Source: Actinostola sp. cb2023
Lineage: Eukaryota > Cnidaria > Anthozoa > Actiniaria > Actinostolidae
Reading direction: 5' to 3'
DNA: 64,000 nt
Assembly (NCBI GenBank): GCA_033675265.1
Contig: JAUJYZ010001136.1
Span: 122,501-186,500, forward strand
The notes under the pieces: generated by a model
What the model saw: the letters and a program-made list of their open reading frames with translations, nothing else
Told to the model about the DNA's origin: nothing
Databases searched by the model: none
Shown: piece by piece, positions 42,601 to 47,930 of the stretch
Position numbering within the stretch: the stretch's first letter is position 1
Layout of the letters: every line of letters starts with the position of its first letter
Translations under genes and position numbers: made by a program

Positions 42601-44879
42601 GAAAGCCTTTGCTCAAGTTTATCAACGCGTTGCATGATGTGATTGAGTATTTTGGAATCATCTATCATGTGGTTTGAACAAAGAAGAATTTACATCAATT
42701 ACATGAATAAAACAATTAACTAATAATGTTTATATTGTATACTGTAATGATCATGACTTGTTTTGCTACCAGCTAGGTGGCCATAGGTGGGGGCACTCAA
42801 ATACTAAATACAATTGTAAGCTACATATTGTATGTACTCAGGTACCGTAGTTTATTAAATACATGTATATTGAACAATTGTATTACAACTGTAATAAATT
42901 AGTCATTATGTTTCATTAAAAATCTGAAATGTACGTTTCAAGGTACATGACTGTATATATGTAGCCTCCTAGACGCCCCTTAGTTTCATCACAGAAAGTT
43001 TCACGATGGTTCGATCTGCTCAAGTAAGCATGTCATGCAGACACTCATAGGATACTTTAAAGTAGCTGTTGTGTGAAGAGACTTAATTAATATCAAGGCA
43101 AATAATAATTAATACTAATTATGTGTTTGAATTCAAAAACAATTAAAATTAATCAATCAACTGGAAACCAATTAAAGCTTGGAAAAATACTCACACGCAG
43201 TACAATTATACCATGCATGATTGATCATAATGATATGTATATCTTACATTTGTGAATCATTTCCAAATATAAATGCACCTTAATTTACATTTACATACAT
43301 GTACATGTATAGAGTGCAATTTAGAAAAGCTTGAAAACTAAATTAATTAGTACTAAATAGCACTAATGAAACAATAGAAAACAATAGAAATAGCACTATT
43401 TAGTACTATTTAAAGTTAGTACTATTTCACGCTTTTCTAAATTGCACTCTAACTTTATCAATACATGTATAACTTTATCAATACATGTATAACTTTATCA
43501 ATACATGTATAACTTTATCAATACATGTATAACTTTATCAATACATGTATAACTTTATCAATACATGTATAACTTTATCAATACATGTATAACTTTATCA
43601 ATACATGTATAACTTTATCAATACATGTATAACTTTATCAATACATGTATAACTTTATCATGTATAACTTTATCAATACATGTATAACTTTATCAATACA
43701 TGTATAACTTTATCAATACATGTATAACTTTATCAATACATGTATAACTTTATCAATACATGTATAACTTTATCAATACATGTATTGTATAACTTTATCA
43801 ATACATGTATAACTTTATCAATATACATGTATTAAACTTTATCAATACATGTATAACTTTATCAATAATTGTGAAAGTGTGAACACACAGTGTGGACACT
43901 CGAACCGTGAACACTTAGGTTTTTTCTAACACATATTTATAGATTATCCACTGAGCAAATTGATTAGAAAAATGATTTATTTTGATCACTAAGTATATTT
44001 AAACTCAATGCTCCATGCATTTGAGATGCGATGAGGCAATAGAAAGTTCGAAAAAAAAAGTTAGAAAAAAACTTGAAGTGTTCACGGTTCGAGTGTCCAC
44101 ACTGTAATTCAAATAAAGTTTAAAATTTATACTGCACATAAAACCTGGAATAAGTGTATCATAATATACGTATAATATACAGTGTATGTTGCGTTTTTGT
44201 AAATTTCCCCCTCCCCCCCTGGTTTTTAATAAGTTTTCTTGGGGTTAATAATATATCCTAGATTTAACTGAACGATTATATTCATGTTCATTATAAAACA
44301 TTTTGATCCAGTAAATTATTGCATGATCTCATGGGACTGATCTGAAAAGAATCAGATTTCAATTTTGGATCTATGGCAACAAGTAAATGTTTTGAAATAT
44401 TTGCAGACTGCGTTGTTATAGTATAAATTTATTTACTGCGAGTGCTACTACTCTTGAATAATTTAGATGCTTTATCACGCACATCGCACTCTGTGCGTGA
44501 TTATTATCTCCAATCGCCTCGCACAGTCCGAGAACCACAAGCCGCTCGAGAGTCGTGATTGTGGTTGAGGTTTCATTAGTTTTAATTGGACTAGAATGTT
44601 AGACAAAAGTTACATCACCAGATCTTAACGGAAAATTACTTCTGCGCATAGAAAGCATTGAATTCCCCATTTGTTTATGAATCCAACATGTGTATTGTGA
44701 AGGTAGCATATAAGAAATATATCCATGCAATGTAGTAAAGCTTACACACCTTGTTTTGAATGAGATTTCCCTTCAAGATTGTCTAGAATAAAAACCGAAA
44801 TGACGAAGAAGACAAGAACAGCAACCACTAGTAATCGTACTAGACGACTACATGCTTTAAGACGAAGAAAACGGAACAT
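21441..44879 (-). CDS. MGAT5: Alpha-1,6-mannosylglycoprotein 6-beta-N-acetylglucosaminyltransferase (MGAT5-type)
   Basis: Golgi type II membrane enzyme that adds a beta-1,6-linked GlcNAc from UDP-GlcNAc to the alpha-1,6 mannose of N-glycans, starting the branch of tri- and tetra-antennary chains. Seventeen exons were joined by eye in consistent phase, giving about 676 residues; one small exon of the Cys-rich tail was not found (human enzyme about 741). In order: short cytoplasmic tail, TM anchor at about residues 13-32, a heptad-like stem (exon 2), the luminal domain with WCPLLPG, GGPLGELVQW (about 248-257), VDSFGTEAEF, DNTFLGFVV, ELHATV, GLGFPYEGPAPLEAIA (about 467-482), LTSQHPY, and a Cys-rich C-terminus with LCPCRDF and LCKACS before the stop. 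Introns hold a DIRS element, a LINE, several MITEs and minisatellites. MGAT5 versus the paralogue MGAT5B is not resolved here. Confidence 0.93.
21640..22465. other. MGAT5 last intron, expected to hide one exon
   Basis: Contains diverged repeats of GCAAGCACAAGAGGCCTTATT and related text (about 21765-21870). An exon of roughly 25 codons for the Cys-rich tail should lie between 21640 and 23236, but I could not identify it. Confidence 0.5.
22466..23180. repeat. GAT/GGT imperfect microsatellite
   Basis: Irregular (GAT)n with GGT, TGATTGATGATG and GACGATTGATG higher-order copies, interrupted by the MITE at 22508-22734. It begins about 57 bp after the exon 16 donor on the gene strand. Confidence 0.93.
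22508..22734. mobile_element. MITE inserted in a GAT microsatellite
   Basis: Inverted ends with ACAAAATCTACGACGGCGAC and ACTTCCGGTTGACGTCG (complement of CGACGTCAACCGGAAGT). GAT/ATG repeat lies on both sides. Confidence 0.8.
23237..23339 (-). CDS. MGAT5: MGAT5 exon 16
   Basis: 103 nt. Encodes DFCTKDSVIWPP and GMSCKDTCMKN, the DFC...WPP...SC...C pattern of the family tail. The donor GTACGT leaves a phase that does not fit the last exon, so one further exon is expected between 21640 and 23236. Confidence 0.88.
23739..24488 (+). CDS. Reverse transcriptase C-terminal fragment of a non-LTR retrotransposon
   Basis: 249-residue open frame with the C-terminal RT/connection region typical of CR1/L2/jockey-like LINEs: LNDNKTEFIVIG, VRNLGSWFDSQL, IDYCNSLLYGLP, LQ/RVLNASARLI, LLRDLHWLPVRFRI, YSLRSSG, GDRAFAVGAPKLWNSLP and FKRRLKTYLF. 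Endonuclease and RT catalytic motifs (including the YADD box) are upstream of the truncation and missing, so the copy is dead although this frame is still open. The first Met is not a natural start. Confidence 0.9.
   Translation: MITDKLMLNDNKTEFIVIGTRQQLAKVNFDSITVGSSEVRPVPIVRNLGSWFDSQLTMSSHISKLCGAAFYHLHNIRRIRKFLSLDAAQALVHAFITSRIDYCNSLLYGLPACQLNKIQRVLNASARLICNAPRYCHVTPLLRDLHWLPVRFRINFKVLLITFKAIHGLAPDYISQLIQIKSSRYSLRSSGSLQLSLPTIRTRATLGDRAFAVGAPKLWNSLPTELRAIDSVDTFKRRLKTYLFRQAYD
23739..24664 (+). mobile_element. 5'-truncated CR1/L2-type non-LTR retrotransposon
   Basis: The insertion begins inside the minisatellite and ends in a hairpin (GCGCACTTGATC ... AAGTGCGCAATATAAATTAA) and an ATT-repeat tail, after which the array resumes. 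It is antisense to MGAT5. Confidence 0.88.
25290..25364 (-). CDS. MGAT5: MGAT5 exon 15
   Basis: 75 nt. Encodes VKPYLPLEWTPEGMLERVNS and YLQNL. Residue spacing to the next exon matches the family. The donor GTATGAATC is followed within about 14 bp by the 31-bp minisatellite. Confidence 0.92.
25756..25872 (-). CDS. MGAT5: MGAT5 exon 14
   Basis: 117 nt. Encodes LTSQHPYTEDFIGEPHVFTL and NNNTLVEEAAERIL, matching the LTSQHPY...IG.PHVWTVD region. Donor GTATGT. Confidence 0.95.
25945..26118. mobile_element. 174-bp MITE, family B, copy 2
   Basis: Same ends and length as 15483-15656, inverted. It contains CCAATCAAAAAGCGTGCA and CACTCAAATGACTTCCTTTC shared with copy 1. It lies in MGAT5 intron 13 and abuts another inverted-repeat element. 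Confidence 0.88.
26119..26372. mobile_element. Inverted-repeat element abutting the family B MITE
   Basis: Ends ATGCGAACTCAGACATT / ATGTCTGAGTTCGCAT; inner TTGGTTTTTCGCTTCTGTCA and its complement. Non-coding. Confidence 0.78.
26640..26795 (+). repeat. Dispersed repeat, copy 1
   Basis: About 145 bp beginning GCGGTCACCCTGTGTTAG and including GGCCGTGTTACAAAATGGCC, nearly identical to 28075-28215. No inverted ends seen. Confidence 0.8.
26901..27177. mobile_element. MITE with TACAGCTATTTC ends
   Basis: Inverted ends TACAGCTATTTCAAAAAAGG / CCTTTTTTGAAATAGCTGTA and inner GCATCTTGCATACCAAGCCC with its complement; about 75-bp TIRs. The terminal TA may be target duplication. Confidence 0.87.
27218..27280 (-). 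CDS. MGAT5: MGAT5 exon 13
   Basis: 63 nt. Encodes LDPPHNRLNTDFFKLKPTFR, matching the FNPP...NTDFF..KPT segment. Donor GTAAGT. Confidence 0.93.
27824..27994 (-). CDS. MGAT5: MGAT5 exon 12 (nucleotide-sugar site region)
   Basis: 171 nt, 57 codons. Encodes YVINHGILKGGELKKLL, FIGLGFPYEGPAPLEAIA and GCIFLN, the most conserved block of MGAT5 and the likely donor-sugar binding region. Confidence 0.95.
28075..28215 (+). repeat. Dispersed repeat, copy 2
   Basis: Near-identical direct copy of 26640-26795, including ATGGATTTTTCGAAAAAAAT. Confidence 0.8.
28255..28740. mobile_element. Diverged family A MITE interrupted by another MITE
   Basis: Left part (TTTTGAGATTTGATTT, ATGCTAATTTGGTGACGTC, GTAACTTATTTA) and right part (GTATATTTCTCAAG, AAATAGG, TTTGTATAATAAAAA) line up with copy 1 at 10021-10423, but are separated by the element at 28353-28585. 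Confidence 0.65.
28353..28585. mobile_element. PIF/Harbinger-like MITE with TTA target duplication
   Basis: Ends GGGTGCGTTCGATTGACC / complement ending CACCC, with about 50-bp TIRs through CAGAATAGGAATACACGGAA. TTA on each side (28350-28352, 28586-28588). GGG-type ends with a TTA duplication suit PIF/Harbinger. Confidence 0.85.
28748..29215. mobile_element. Palindromic MITE, family A, copy 2
   Basis: Ends TTAAAGTGCATATGAAGCGA / TTCGCTTCATATG; internal TGACGTCACCGAATTAGCAT. In MGAT5 intron 11, ending about 70 bp before exon 11 coding sequence on the + coordinate. Confidence 0.85.
29284..29346 (-). CDS. MGAT5: MGAT5 exon 11
   Basis: 63 nt. Encodes GKRNYLDTLHKYFELHATVT plus G, matching the YLD...H...HATV region. 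Acceptor CTTCAG, donor GTGAGT. Confidence 0.92.
30152..30430. repeat. Dispersed repeat family C, copy 1
   Basis: Shares GAAGTGTTAAGAGAAGCACGA, AAGGCAAGTTTTCAATTTT, ATATCTGCGCGCGCGTGC and GAGCGCGCGTTATATCATAG with 36788-37060. It contains an internal tandem copy of GTGCTCTCATAAAGCACGCG. Confidence 0.8.
30465..30589 (-). CDS. MGAT5: MGAT5 exon 10
   Basis: 125 nt. Encodes HSPDNTFLGFVVDEPL and LIYGKEARFWK. Acceptor TTTCCAG, donor GTAAAT. Intron 9 upstream of it (30590-36535) contains the DIRS element. Confidence 0.93.
31017..32225 (+). CDS. gag: DIRS gag-like protein
   Basis: Probable start at 31017 (MSSEPSCSSVLEDI), giving about 402 residues; an open frame extends to 30909. N-terminal Ser/Thr/Lys-rich linker with PAKPAKPATTTT, an acidic patch, a helical centre and a basic Arg/Gly/Asn/Tyr-rich C-terminus (RRGRAYQGRPHGRGNYNNYY) likely to bind nucleic acid. 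This matches the layout of DIRS ORF1 proteins; no CCHC knuckle is seen. It ends 5 bp before the polymerase frame. Confidence 0.82.
   Translation: MSSEPSCSSVLEDIINENCPTAPPGTPGSNSSVENASTTAKSRDKPTTKGSKGKKPAKPAKPATTTTGSGNDGSSRTSKGFDELSHKIDQLTTVVNKFAPVISELKAAYDASTIDDLSDSEADDEEAEGEPSAKKSKTSSDQQNMTVADGLVDVLVQEVTEDEQTDKILNEKIAKVLDNILASGLSDHVLTKRKEDVKRPENCKLLRVTKVNTEIWDIAQKTTRSMDARIQKMQESLIKGLIPLAYLTGTVGETMEKKSPMPTPEEVWESLTKSMLLIASANHDLNMCRRDLFKADLDIKYKTICSSKEPVGSELFGDDLTERLKTVKESKKAAQQLTKQKGEFSSSNGSHNYNNNYKRPFLFQRRGRAYQGRPHGRGNYNNYYQKERNYQYVKTSKPQKQK
32231..34275 (+). pseudogene. pol: DIRS reverse transcriptase-RNase H, broken frame
   Basis: RT part (32231-33106) has DLRDAYFSVPVH, AQGLSSAPRLFTK and the catalytic YLDDS box. 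The frame shifts by one base near 33090-33100, continues from about 33100 with REVAQLIGMM, meets TGA at 33331-33333 (normally a Trp in this motif), and continues as RNase H with YTDAST, LELKA, LTDNTT and HIPGKDNIVADK. It is followed by the C-terminal domain common in DIRS (NIDMFASR). The frame would otherwise be continuous to 34275. The two lesions make this copy inactive unless bypassed. Confidence 0.9.
34020..35156 (+). CDS. DIRS tyrosine recombinase
   Basis: 378-residue open frame overlapping the end of the RNase H frame by 256 bp, as is usual for DIRS. Core-binding part with SWRSSTQKQYRTYLKKW; catalytic domain with Arg in TGQRCQTIHLM, the HxxR motif in FKSHSTRAAS and the nucleophile Tyr in FHKFYNKPV. 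Key residues look intact. It is thought to integrate the circular DNA intermediate of the element. Confidence 0.92.
   Translation: MADATLAPQAHQTFGQKTNSPSGKKVQCAPDFQQGSSSSFGTQTQTDGMSIVRRSLKDKGISPAAQATICNSWRSSTQKQYRTYLKKWELFANQQSVDPLSPPLGAVLDFLQGLYDSGLGYSCINTARSALSTLIVLDNNVTIGTHPLVQRFVRGVFQARPALPKYVSTWDTSVVLQYLRTLHPLKELSLQSLTYMLAMLCALVTGQRCQTIHLMNLRNMHIDSNTSYIFYIDQLVKQSAPGREQPILNITRFCSDKRLCVASTLEEYLARTAPLRDGENQLFISFIRPYKKISKETISRWIKNVMQFSGIDTTIFKSHSTRAASTSKVFNKIPLQTIMKSASWCSDCVFHKFYNKPVQGSNTTESFGHAILSAAAEL
35345..35626. mobile_element. Foldback next to the DIRS right end
   Basis: Inverted arms of about 80 bp (TATAAAATTAAACGAGACTT at 35345 and its complement ending at 35626) that include variant DIRS terminal repeats (TTCTATCAGTCATCTACAGA). 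The middle ends with ACCGGTTATGCGCATGCGTA, the complement of text just inside the DIRS left end (about 30800-30822). Either an internally deleted DIRS copy or a complementary-region structure belonging to the element. Confidence 0.72.
35640..36480. repeat. 16-bp minisatellite with higher-order units, MGAT5 intron 9 start
   Basis: 16-bp unit CACGTAAGCGACCCCT, about 30 copies, with three longer insert-units (about 36038-36130, 36188-36290, 36430-36530) of CGCGACCACTTTTGGGAATT to GCATGCACATAATACTTACG. The last runs directly into the exon 9 donor. Confidence 0.93.
36536..36672 (-). CDS. MGAT5: MGAT5 exon 9
   Basis: 137 nt. Encodes CRIRVVDSFGTEAEFN and PWANADLNLRQIMTMF. The donor GTAAGTATT begins exactly where the minisatellite-associated repeat unit begins. 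Confidence 0.93.
36788..37060. repeat. Dispersed repeat family C, copy 2
   Basis: Second copy of the repeat at 30152-30430, in MGAT5 intron 8. It begins inside a local palindrome whose ends are GCTCTATCGAGTTATAAAAG and CTTCTATAACTCGATAGAGC. Confidence 0.8.
37159..37290 (-). CDS. MGAT5: MGAT5 exon 8
   Basis: 132 nt. Encodes DFDIIYTDYNGCKYIAMAVG and PNHSQY, the family's Y-D-x-x-G...GP region. The acceptor TTCTTTCTCAG lies at the edge of a GGAA/TTCC microsatellite. Confidence 0.9.
37483..37880. repeat. (GGAA)n microsatellite
   Basis: About 220 bp of pure GGAA/AAGG repeat then GGAATAGGAA variants. On the gene strand it is TTCC-rich and lies upstream of the MGAT5 exon 8 acceptor. Confidence 0.97.
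38209..38438. mobile_element. MITE with ATTTACC ends
   Basis: Inverted ends ATTTACCTTGAAAAACCGGA / TCCGGTTTTTCAGGGTAAAT with inner GACCGAGTTTTCC and its complement. MGAT5 intron 7. Confidence 0.85.
38472..38635 (-). CDS. MGAT5: MGAT5 exon 7 (GGPLGELVQW motif)
   Basis: 164 nt. Encodes KIFVFMG-like start (IFVFMGSFAFEP), GGPLGELVQWTDLISTLYIL and GHNLTISA, one of the most conserved parts of the catalytic domain, with a conserved Glu. Confidence 0.93.
38729..39150. mobile_element. Palindromic MITE, family A, copy 3
   Basis: Same organisation as 10021-10423 and 28748-29215, with TTCGCATTTGCGAGTTATAA and ACTGACGTCACCGAATTAGC. MGAT5 intron 6. Confidence 0.85.
39536..39727 (-). CDS. MGAT5: MGAT5 exon 6
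   Basis: 192 nt, 64 codons. Helical region with WAWIRDRINRLWPYWIEGAL and LEKRKTNLQNR. Its acceptor (CTGAAG) follows the C-rich tract made by the low-complexity G-rich + strand sequence at 39736-39835, so the boundary is the least certain of the set. Confidence 0.72.
39736..39835. repeat. G-rich low-complexity tract forming an intron pyrimidine tract
   Basis: Repeats of GGTGCCAAGGAGGGGGAGG on the + strand. On the gene strand this gives CCCCCTCC blocks just upstream of the exon 6 acceptor. Runs of four or more G suggest quadruplex potential. Confidence 0.8.
40417..40482 (-). CDS. MGAT5: MGAT5 exon 5
   Basis: 66 nt. Encodes AWCPLLPGREKPNP, the WCPxLPxR motif that follows LSEVE in this family. 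Acceptor TTCCAG, donor GTAAGT. Confidence 0.85.
40672..40760. repeat. (AAAT)n low-complexity tract
   Basis: A-rich TAAA/AAAT repeat in MGAT5 intron 4. Confidence 0.9.
40829..40938. repeat. (AATG)n microsatellite
   Basis: About 27 copies of TGAA/AATG, about 100 bp after the exon 4 donor on the gene strand. Confidence 0.97.
41043..41141 (-). CDS. MGAT5: MGAT5 exon 4
   Basis: 99 nt. Encodes WIRAMWQGHLNCY and DCSILRFLSE, matching the WxxxMW...C...LSE region of the family. Acceptor TTTCAG, donor GTGAGA. Confidence 0.85.
41224..41297 (-). CDS. MGAT5: MGAT5 exon 3
   Basis: 74 nt. Encodes RRRCSIPENWRYPFCNDK, with two Cys expected in the N-terminal luminal region. Acceptor TTTTAG, donor GTAAGC. Confidence 0.82.
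41801..42129. mobile_element. 329-bp MITE with CAATTGCCC ends
   Basis: Inverted ends CAATTGCCCTATACCACTAT and ATGGTATAGGGCAATTG with TGACGTCAAAT near the left end and ACGTCATAA near the right. MGAT5 intron 2. Confidence 0.85.
42542..42661 (-). CDS. MGAT5: MGAT5 exon 2 (stem)
   Basis: 120 nt. Encodes ILNHIMQRVDKLEQRLSQF, a heptad-like stem segment resembling the stem of MGAT5 enzymes. Acceptor ...GATAG, donor GTAATG. Confidence 0.8.
43312..43449. mobile_element. 138-bp MITE with TA duplication
   Basis: Ends GAGTGCAATTTAGAAAAGC / GCTTTTCTAAATTGCACTC, with TA on both sides. It directly adjoins the 20-bp minisatellite. Confidence 0.85.
43451..43865. repeat. 20-bp minisatellite (AACTTTATCAATACATGTAT)
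   Basis: About 21 highly uniform copies of a 20-bp unit containing the palindrome ATACATGTAT. MGAT5 intron 1. Confidence 0.97.
43887..44105. mobile_element. 219-bp MITE with ACAGTGTGGACAC ends
   Basis: Inverted ends ACAGTGTGGACACTCGAACC / GGTTCGAGTGTCCACACTGT, arms about 45 bp. MGAT5 intron 1. Confidence 0.88.
44750..44879 (-). CDS. MGAT5: MGAT5 exon 1 (cytoplasmic tail and TM anchor)
   Basis: Starts at the ATG at 44879-44877. The first residues are basic (MFRFLRLKACSRLVR), followed by a hydrophobic anchor LLVVAVLVFFVISVFI. The donor GTGTGT follows 44750. The promoter and 5' UTR lie to the right. Confidence 0.8.
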
Positions 44880-45605
44880 TACAGACACTTTCCTGTAACA
44901 AGCCGACGACAGCTTGCTGCATCTTCAAACTTGGTTGATTTCGTTTGTATAGTCACGCGCCAAAACACCGGGGACTGGAACTAGTAGCCCACGTTGCGCA
45001 TTCTATGTCAGAATGCCCTTGGAGGGAGGGGAAAGGTTTATAGACTTCGATAACAGAACGGGGCCCTAAAAAACATTATTTTATTTGAACTATTTTTCGA
45101 GCACGTTTTTTATTTCAGTTCAGTGTACTACCGAGAATGTAATGAATTTCCCCCCAGGGACCGCTCGCAGCCTGTATCACTAAAAACATTGCCATAGCAA
45201 CCGTTACTAGGGCTAAGGAAATATTTTAATGCCCAACGTCTTTCAATTAGCTCGAGATGAGATTTCTTTCCAAACAAAATTTGCTCAATCAATCAATCAA
45301 TCTTTTTATTTTATGTGGGATTAGAATATAGGCTGCCCTGGTTTCCATCTGTTAAAAATGCACGACAAAATAATAAATAATATAATATGTAAATAAAGAT
45401 ACAACAATAATAGAATTGAGCATTTTAATTCTTCAGTCAGTAAACAATGATCATAAGCTTTTACGGGTTTTTTTCTTTTATGGTTTCGGAGCATGCTTAT
45501 TTCATGATTCCTTGCAAAACTCCTTGGCGGGCGGGCAGTGAAAGCTTTAATTTGTACGCGAATACAGTCACTCTCTCTGAACCCATTATTGCTGTGCGTC
45601 TAGTT
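44880..45605. other. MGAT5 upstream region
   Basis: Promoter and 5' UTR of the minus-strand MGAT5 should lie here. No TATA or other defined promoter motif is claimed; otherwise unremarkable intergenic sequence. Confidence 0.4.
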
Positions 45606-45964
45606 AGGGGTGGATCATTAGAAATGTTGGGAGAGGGGGTGACAATTCCCAAAAAAAAATTCCTGCAAAGACAAAATGTCCCAAAAAATATTCCTGCAAG
45701 TACCCTACAACCCAAAAAAAAATTCCTGCAAGCAAGCAAGACAGTTGGAGCACAACATGCTATCTGGAGGCAAAATGTATCAAAAGACAGCTTCAAAAAA
45801 CATTGAATATACTCTATCTGAAATAACTTCAGATTCTCAAAACTGCACAAGTTACAAGTCATAAAGTTTATTCGGAAACTAGTACATCTACATTTATTAA
45901 GTTGGTAAAGTCGTGAGACATCATACACCAAGGGGCGGATCCAAGGGAGGGGCATGGGGGGCCG

Positions 45965-45966
<2 letters not shown>

Positions 45967-45996
<30 letters not shown>
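45967..45996. repeat. Poly(C) run
   Basis: About 30 consecutive C (poly-G on the other strand); length in the assembly may be unreliable. Confidence 0.9.
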
Positions 45997-46015
45997 TTGA
46001 GTTGGGCCCGATAAA

Positions 46016-46104
46016 ATGCAATTTCCATCCATTCTGGGCATCAAATGGTGGGCAGACCGTCTGCCCACCATTTGATGCCCAGAATGGATGGAAATTGCAT
46101 TTTC
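46016..46104. repeat. Near-perfect palindrome of about 90 bp
   Basis: AATGCAATTTCCATCCATTC through CAAATGGTGGGCAGAC and then the exact complement with almost no spacer, inside the composite element. Confidence 0.92.
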
Positions 46105-47410
46105 GAGCTTCTAGATTTCAAAATTTTCTGGGGGGGGTATGCCCCCACACCCCCCTAGAAGAAGGGGCCTTGCGGCCCCTTAGTAGTGCACCCCCTTTTC
46201 AAAATCTCGAGACCCACCCCTGTAGTATATTATTTTTTACAATAATACACCAAATTGATAAAGACAAAGCTAGTTGAGGAACTTAGCACAACATTATAAG
46301 CCGGCTGTCATTATTTTTCTAGAAACAAAGCCAGTAATAATAACTGTCATTATATTAGTCATAAGATTTGGGGGGAGGGGGGATCACTAGGTTAAGGGGG
46401 GTTGTATCACTGTAAGACTCCCATGATTCGGCCAGAAGTTCAATTTTCTGTCAGTTTAAACTTACTGGAAACTATACTCTCAGAAGGCAGGAAATGCTAT
46501 TTCAGAGACTCTATACTTCAAAAAAATTCGGGGGAGCATGCCCCCGCACCCCTCTAGGAATTCGCGACTTCGTCGCTCGCCAAATTGTGCTCTCTATATA
46601 AATACCGTTCTTTTTCGAGCTTGCTATGGTATGTATCATTGTGTAAAAATTGTCTTGCCTTAATGATTTAAAATACATTTCGACTCAATTTAAAGTATTT
46701 GGGTATCACTAAAGCGACTCCAGTGCCGCGCAGAAGACGGCACTGAAATCTCTCAGCTCGGCTTTTCGAGAGAATCTAATGCGTAAACGTTCACGAAAAA
46801 AAATGCAAATTGTGACCTACTGAGCTCTGATTCAGTCGATCGGAAATGACTAGTTCAGCTGAAATCTCCCTAATTTGAAGCCTCTTCTTCGAGTAAATAA
46901 AGGTTAAGGAAATAAATCCTTGTACTTATTTTATGGCGTGTACATAAAACATGTATAAAGCTTAATGACAGTTAGTTGTAGTGATATTCAATGTTTCTAG
47001 CTGGGGCTGCACTGAGTTGAGCCTGAGTCGGCATAGAATGTTGAAAAGCACTGTAGTGAAAATGTGACTGGAAATGTGAGCATGCAAGCCACAACAATTA
47101 TCAATTTGAAAAGCAGTGAGAGCCGAGAGAAAAAATATCCTGCAGAGCTACCCAACTCCAAAAAAAAATCCTGCAGAGAAATACAGGTAGAAAAAAATAT
47201 TCGTGCTCAAAAAAATTGTTACCCCCCCTCCCAGGATTTCTAATGATCCACCCCTTAGAGAGATCGAGGTGTCCGTCTCTGAGAGAGAGTGAATTAATTT
47301 TTTTATACGGTAATTATAAAACAATGCAGCAAGGACTACACAAAGGCGCCCGTCTTAGAGAGGTGTCCGTCTTAGAGAGAGTGAATTTGTATAGGTAATC
47401 AAATGAAGAC

Positions 47411-47522
47411 AATGAAATTTGGGATAAATTTCACGCGTGTTTGTCAAAACGAAGTAATTTAAAAAAACTTTTGCAGAGTTAATTTGCCGACAAACACGAA
47501 TGAAATTTATCCCAAATTTCAC
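47411..47522. mobile_element. Short inverted-repeat element
   Basis: TGAAATTTGGGATAAATTTC and complement, followed inward by GTGTTTGTC / GACAAACAC. Non-coding. Confidence 0.7.
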
Positions 47523-47573
47523 GAAATACCATTTGATTAAAAAAAATTAATACCATAAAGTACAAATTACCCC

Positions 47574-47930
47574 AGGGGGGGTACTCAGGGGTATCAGAGA
47601 CGGGAAGGTGCGAATGAGGTCAAACTTTTTAACCCAAAAAAAGTCCATTACGCAATAACAAGACCCAATAAAAGTCTAACGGCCCAAAATCATAACCCCA
47701 ATCATAACTCCAATTTTTCTCCGCATAAAATCGAGAACGGTAGGATATCATTTTTATCAACCCCCAAAAAAGTCCTTGCCAAAATCTTTATATCAAAAAA
47801 AGTCCACCAGAAAATTGATAACCCCAAAAAAGTCCAAAGCCGCGAATTTCAAACCCAAAAAAGGTCTTCGCACCACCCCATCACTGATGCCCCTGAGTAC
47901 CCCCCCCCCCCCCCCCCCCTGGCCCTGGGC
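47574..47930. mobile_element. Inverted-repeat element with G-run ends
   Basis: Ends CCAGGGGGGGTACTCAGGGG and CCCCTGAGTACCCCCC; the interior has repeated AACCCAAAAAAAGTCC motifs. Non-coding. Confidence 0.75.

Larger units (their letters stand above)
45606..47256. mobile_element. 1.65-kb composite inverted-repeat element
   Basis: Ends GGGTGGATCATTAGAAAT and ATTTCTAATGATCCACCCC, each followed inward by G/C-rich text and GTGACAATT / AATTGTTACC. The inside holds AAAAAAAATTCCTGCAA repeats, a nested element near 45935-46220 and a long palindrome. No transposase frame. Confidence 0.7.

Noticed and set aside
44741..44879. Other type II membrane enzymes (sulfotransferase or other glycosyltransferase) for the first exon
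   Set aside because: Phase and residue continuity with the downstream exons identify it as the MGAT5 anchor, though exon 1 alone would not.
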